From the NCBI GenBank assembly GCA_002482685.1, contig DLGL01000044.1, positions 1-17,890 on the forward strand: a DNA stretch of 17,890 nucleotides, in the 5' to 3' direction. Origin of the DNA: Bacteriovoracaceae bacterium UBA7695. Its GTDB lineage: Bacteria > Bdellovibrionota > Bacteriovoracia > Bacteriovoracales > Bacteriovoracaceae. This document shows, in pieces, positions 15,172 through 17,890 of this stretch (positions are counted from its first letter, which is position 1; each line of letters opens with the position of its first letter). A program made the position numbers and the translations under genes. Under the pieces are notes generated by a model that was not told the origin of the DNA, ran no database searches, and saw only the letters and a program-made list of their open reading frames with translations.

Positions 15172-16299
15172 TTAAAGCTGTTTCAGAAATTCAAATGTTT
15201 TACTTGAGATTGCTTCCCAGGATAATTTACTTGAAGCAAATGTTCTCATCTCGTCACGGTTATTGTTATAAGCAAGAAGCTCAATTAGTCCTTTAGAGAT
15301 TTCATCTGGCGAAGTGTCCTTAATCTGGAAAGTAAATTGGGAGTTGAGAACGTCTGCTGATTCTCCACCAGCGATCAGAACTGGTATTCCCATAGCGAGA
15401 TAATGTCTGACCTTCAGTGATTGGGCTTCTTTCATTTTCTTCTTCTCTAGCCCAAGCGGAGAAACTCCTACATCACAAGCATAAACTACCTGATCAACTT
15501 CAAGATGACTTAACCATGGTAAAATGTGAACTCTTTCTACGACTCCAGACTCTTTAGCTGTTTTCATTGTTTGTTCAGTAACAGAAGAGTTTTCACTCCC
15601 AACTAAAACAACATGAATATCTTCGGGTAGTAATTTTAAGGCAAGAAGGAGCTTTTCATGACCATGCCAGGCGCGCGTAAAACCTGCCATGACAACAAGT
15701 TTTTTATCTTGAGGAAGTTTCCAACAAGTTCTTAGTTCAGAAACTGATTCATTTGGAAGCTTAGGAATTTCAATTCCGTTGCCAGCGACCAAGCAGGGAA
15801 CATCTTTGCCACCAACTTTTTTTGCATGAGTAGCAATCTCTTGAGTAACGGGAAAAAGAGCAGAAGCATTTTGAATACTCTTGGCTTCAAAAAATGGGTA
15901 GATGAATGATTTTAAATGTTTACACTGACTTTTTAGTTCATCTGCCCAAAGAGTATTCAACTCATAGGCATAGGGAATTTTCATCTTAACCAGATGTCTT
16001 GAGAAGAAAATATAGTCTAGTGGGTAAGGTCTGAAATACACCCAATCTGGTTTGGGACCGTTTGAGAGTTCTTTCACCAATCGGTTAGAAAACTGGTGAA
16101 GCATTTTCTTTGGATCAGCGGACTCAACTTCAAACATTTTGATTTTGAATGGTAGATCCTTAAAGGAATGGTTAGACTTTACGCAATATAGCTCAACCTC
16201 TATTCCAGATTTATGAGCGTGCCTGCAAATCCCAAGGACGTGCTGGATGTGCCCACCTGTGTGGGATAGGACTGTAGGTACTGCGTAGACAACTTTCAT
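15172..16299 (-). CDS. GT4-like glycosyltransferase
   Basis: This 375-residue protein has the two-domain GT-B outline of family 4 transferases. The N-terminal half has SHTGGHIQHVLG (12-23), the glycine-rich acceptor loop. VTQEIATHAK leads into the second half, with VMAGFTRAWHGHEKLLLAL (203-221) and VVLVGS. The donor-site segment KEAQSLKVRHYLAMGIPV (290-307) matches the family pattern, but the second Glu of the E-x7-E motif is His299. It is cytoplasmic, with no signal or membrane segments. The start at 16299 leaves a 73-bp divergent gap with the next gene. The stop abuts the operon's last stop with no spacer. Donor and acceptor are unknown; it probably adds a sugar to the same surface glycan. 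Confidence 0.82.
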   Translation of the reverse strand: MKVVYAVPTVLSHTGGHIQHVLGICRHAHKSGIEVELYCVKSNHSFKDLPFKIKMFEVESADPKKMLHQFSNRLVKELSNGPKPDWVYFRPYPLDYIFFSRHLVKMKIPYAYELNTLWADELKSQCKHLKSFIYPFFEAKSIQNASALFPVTQEIATHAKKVGGKDVPCLVAGNGIEIPKLPNESVSELRTCWKLPQDKKLVVMAGFTRAWHGHEKLLLALKLLPEDIHVVLVGSENSSVTEQTMKTAKESGVVERVHILPWLSHLEVDQVVYACDVGVSPLGLEKKKMKEAQSLKVRHYLAMGIPVLIAGGESADVLNSQFTFQIKDTSPDEISKGLIELLAYNNNRDEMRTFASSKLSWEAISSKTFEFLKQL

Positions 16300-16372
16300 A
16301 CAATCTTTTTACCTGAGAGATTCAAGGCTCGACTAGTTTTTTCTGTTTATTAACTGCTATGATTAGAGAAAT
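16300..16372. promoter_or_regulatory. Divergent intergenic region with an extended -10 on the + strand
   Basis: This 73-bp gap separates the start codons of two divergent glycosyltransferase genes and must carry promoters for both. On the + strand, TGCTATGAT at 16355-16363 is a good extended -10 (TGn-TATGAT), with only a weak AGTTTT at 16335-16340 as a -35. Transcription would start near 16370, only a few bases before the ATG at 16373, so the mRNA could be almost leaderless. On the minus strand I see only AT-rich sequence and no convincing promoter. Confidence 0.4.
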
Positions 16373-17347
16373 ATGGATTCAAAGCTAAGAATACTATGGA
16401 TATTGCCGGGTGATCCGGATTCCAAAGTGAACATGATTTTTGCAAAAAAAACGCTCCCGGCCCTTGAAGCCGCAGGGTTGAAAATCTTTATCTTCCATTT
16501 AACTTCCAGAACTAATCCTATCTCTTTATTAAAGCTGTGGTTTAAAGCAAAACAGTTAATCAATGAGCAGCAACCTGATGTTATTCATGGCCAGTATGGA
16601 TCGATAGCGGGACTCTTTACCTGCTTTTTAGGGGGTAAAACTGTCATTACATTTCGGGGTTCTGACGTTAATGGTGATCCAAATATCAACTTAGTCAGAA
16701 CACTTTTTTCTAAATTAGCGAGTCAGTTGGCAGCAGGATTTTCAGACACTTCTATTTATGTTTCTAATCAACTTAGGTCCAAACTATTGTTCCCGGGAAG
16801 AAAAGCCATTTGTCTGGCAAGCCCCACAAATACCAAAGATTTTTATCCAATTTCAAAACTTTCAGCTCGAGAATTCCTGAACCTTCCTCTGGATGAAAAA
16901 ATAATTTCTTTCATTAGTTCCGGTGGAAGAGGTGTTAAAAGACCTGAACTGGCCCGGGCGGTACGTGATAATTTGGCAGCAAAGGGCTTCAATGTTCGTT
17001 TACTGGAGATCACAGGTGTAGCACCTGTGGATGTGCCTAAATGGATCTCCGCATCCGACTGCATGCTCTTCACCAGCCTAAGAGAAGGATCACCAAACGC
17101 TGTTAGAGAAGCTCTGGCGTGCGGAGTGCCTACAGTGAGCGTAAGCGTAGGTGATGTTGAGAGATGGATAAAAACTGATCCTTTTTCCAGAGTTTCAACC
17201 ACGGATTCAGCTGAAGAAATGGCGTCTCTTGTTGAAGAAGTTTGGGATTTGGCAGAACCCAGAATTATGAGGGCTGATTTAAGGGAAGTGTCTCTGGATA
17301 GCCATATCAAAACCCTGATATCAGTCTATGAAGGCTTAGTTAAATAG
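16373..17347 (+). CDS. GT4-family glycosyltransferase
   Basis: This 324-residue GT-B transferase has QPDVIHGQYG (67-76) and VITFRGSDVNGDP (91-103) in its N-terminal acceptor half. In the C-terminal half, LREGSPNAVREALACGVPTV (236-255) contains a full E-x7-E motif (E238, E246). It transfers a sugar from a nucleotide donor with retention of configuration, in the cytoplasm. It is shorter than many GT4 enzymes (about 360-380 residues), with a short linker between domains. The next internal Met is at residue 21, inside the first helix, so the start at 16373 is favoured. It is divergent from the minus-strand transferase. An 85-bp gap follows. Sugar specificity cannot be read from the sequence. Confidence 0.85.
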   Translation: MDSKLRILWILPGDPDSKVNMIFAKKTLPALEAAGLKIFIFHLTSRTNPISLLKLWFKAKQLINEQQPDVIHGQYGSIAGLFTCFLGGKTVITFRGSDVNGDPNINLVRTLFSKLASQLAAGFSDTSIYVSNQLRSKLLFPGRKAICLASPTNTKDFYPISKLSAREFLNLPLDEKIISFISSGGRGVKRPELARAVRDNLAAKGFNVRLLEITGVAPVDVPKWISASDCMLFTSLREGSPNAVREALACGVPTVSVSVGDVERWIKTDPFSRVSTTDSAEEMASLVEEVWDLAEPRIMRADLREVSLDSHIKTLISVYEGLVK

Positions 17348-17432
17348 CGCTGCGTCGATCCCATTCAATTAAAATCCAGCTTCCCAAATTTTTACTACAT
17401 TTAGTCGGGCTAAAATAATAGTATTGAGCTTC
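17348..17432 (+). promoter_or_regulatory. Intergenic gap before the membrane protein, weak promoter-like bases
   Basis: This 85-bp AT-rich gap shows no terminator hairpin. TTTACT at 17391-17396 and AATAAT at 17414-17419 are 17 bp apart and could form a weak -35/-10 pair for the next gene. The match is modest for AT-rich DNA. Confidence 0.25.
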
Positions 17433-17890
17433 ATGAATATAGAAAGTTCTACGAATCAAAACAGCCCTGAAGGATCCTCGCGATGGATTGCATCGCCGTT
17501 CTGGATTGGATTTTGGATTGTGATGGTTTTTGGAATTCTATTCCATTTAATACTTCCAATCTTTCTCCCTGAATTATTTCGTGATGGGATTACGATTTAT
17601 CTAGATGATCCTCATAAATTTCACCGTCTAGCTTTGGAAGTCGCATCAGCACCCTGGTCAGAATTTACATTCACACCTGACAGTCAGTTCCCTGCAGGAA
17701 TTCTGGCTTTGCTGTATAAATTAACTGGAATCCAAAAGCCGATAGTGCTTTTACCAATCCTTGGGATTATGGCCGGTTTAACTGTTAGAGGGATTGCTTC
17801 TTGTCTAAGCGTTTTAGGCGTCGAAGGCCGTTGGTGGCCATTTTTGATTGGTATTATCTTCACGGTTACTCCAACTTCGATCTCTTGGAT
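17433..17890 (+). CDS. Polytopic membrane protein, possible GT-C (GT39-like) glycosyltransferase, N-terminal fragment
   Basis: The frame from the ATG at 17433 stays open to the window end and gives 152 residues with no stop. A polar start (about 20 residues, rich in Ser and Asn) is followed by a hydrophobic segment at about 23-45 (FWIGFWIVMVFGILFHLI), a loop with TIYLDDPHKFHRLA (54-67) and TPDSQFPAGI (81-90), and further hydrophobic stretches at about 103-118 and 135-150. The acidic DD in the first outer loop after one membrane span is the layout of GT-C transferases (PMT/ArnT type), which use lipid-linked sugars in the periplasm. That is a fold-level guess. The ribosome binding site is weak (TTGAG at 17423-17427). 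The gene is truncated by the window edge. Confidence 0.65.
   Translation, partial: MNIESSTNQNSPEGSSRWIASPFWIGFWIVMVFGILFHLILPIFLPELFRDGITIYLDDPHKFHRLALEVASAPWSEFTFTPDSQFPAGILALLYKLTGIQKPIVLLPILGIMAGLTVRGIASCLSVLGVEGRWWPFLIGIIFTVTPTSISW

Noticed and set aside
15140..15200. Terminator between the convergent genes
   Set aside because: No inverted repeat with a T tract could be found on either strand.
16843..17310. 155-codon minus-strand open frame inside the GT4 gene
   Set aside because: The + strand frame carries the full GT4 motif, so this is a shadow.
1..17890. CRISPR arrays, insertion sequences, tRNA or rRNA genes
   Set aside because: No regular repeats, transposase motifs or structured RNA sequences were seen, and almost all bases are within genes.

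Overview
The window is about 17.9 kb of tightly packed bacterial DNA of moderate to low GC. It holds a surface-sugar locus built around a legionaminic acid-type nonulosonic acid (a nine-carbon, sialic acid-like sugar). Start sites are preceded by Shine-Dalgarno-like purine tracts, and neighbouring genes often overlap by 4 nt (ATGA), so this is conventional bacterial operon organisation. The sugar type, the OafA-like acyltransferase and the glycosyltransferases suggest a Gram-negative cell envelope. The order neuB-neuC-ptmE-ptmF-ptmB-ptmA (793-6393) matches the Campylobacter jejuni flagellar ptmC-D-E-F-B-A order as I recall it. The base composition is unlike Campylobacter, so I do not assign a taxon; a deltaproteobacterial, Bdellovibrionota or spirochaete-like host is only a guess.

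Region 1 (1-6393) is sugar-nucleotide synthesis: the end of a LegC aminotransferase, a NeuD/PglD-type N-acetyltransferase, the nonulosonate synthase, the hydrolysing 2-epimerase, a CBS-domain nucleotidyltransferase (PtmE), a Gfo/Idh/MocA oxidoreductase (PtmF), the CMP-nonulosonate synthetase and an SDR (PtmA). The 4,6-dehydratase (LegB) is missing and is expected just upstream.

Region 2 (6387-10143) is a first amidination cassette: a HisF homologue, a HisH homologue, an N-acetyl sugar amidotransferase, then a second Gfo/Idh/MocA oxidoreductase. Region 3 (10160-12662) is an AT-richer pair: a membrane acyltransferase and a probable GT-B-fold transferase. Region 4 (12659-15171) is a second amidination cassette with reversed gene order (HisH, HisF, amidotransferase). 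All genes from 1 to 15171 run on the + strand with gaps of at most 16 nt, so they are probably one long operon of at least 17 genes.

Region 5 (15172-17890) leaves the operon: a GT4-like glycosyltransferase on the minus strand whose stop codon directly abuts the operon's last stop codon, a divergent GT4 glycosyltransferase, and the start of a polytopic membrane protein cut by the window edge.

Working model (inference): region 1 makes a CMP-activated diacetyl nonulosonate. The two HisH/HisF/amidotransferase cassettes convert N-acetyl groups to acetamidino groups, on two positions or two sugars. The oxidoreductase and acyltransferase add further tailoring, and the transferases build the product into a surface glycan. 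The most notable observation is that both HisF homologues have changed one catalytic aspartate, and not the same one, yet keep the residues of the ammonia gate. This fits ammonia conduits rather than histidine-pathway cyclases.
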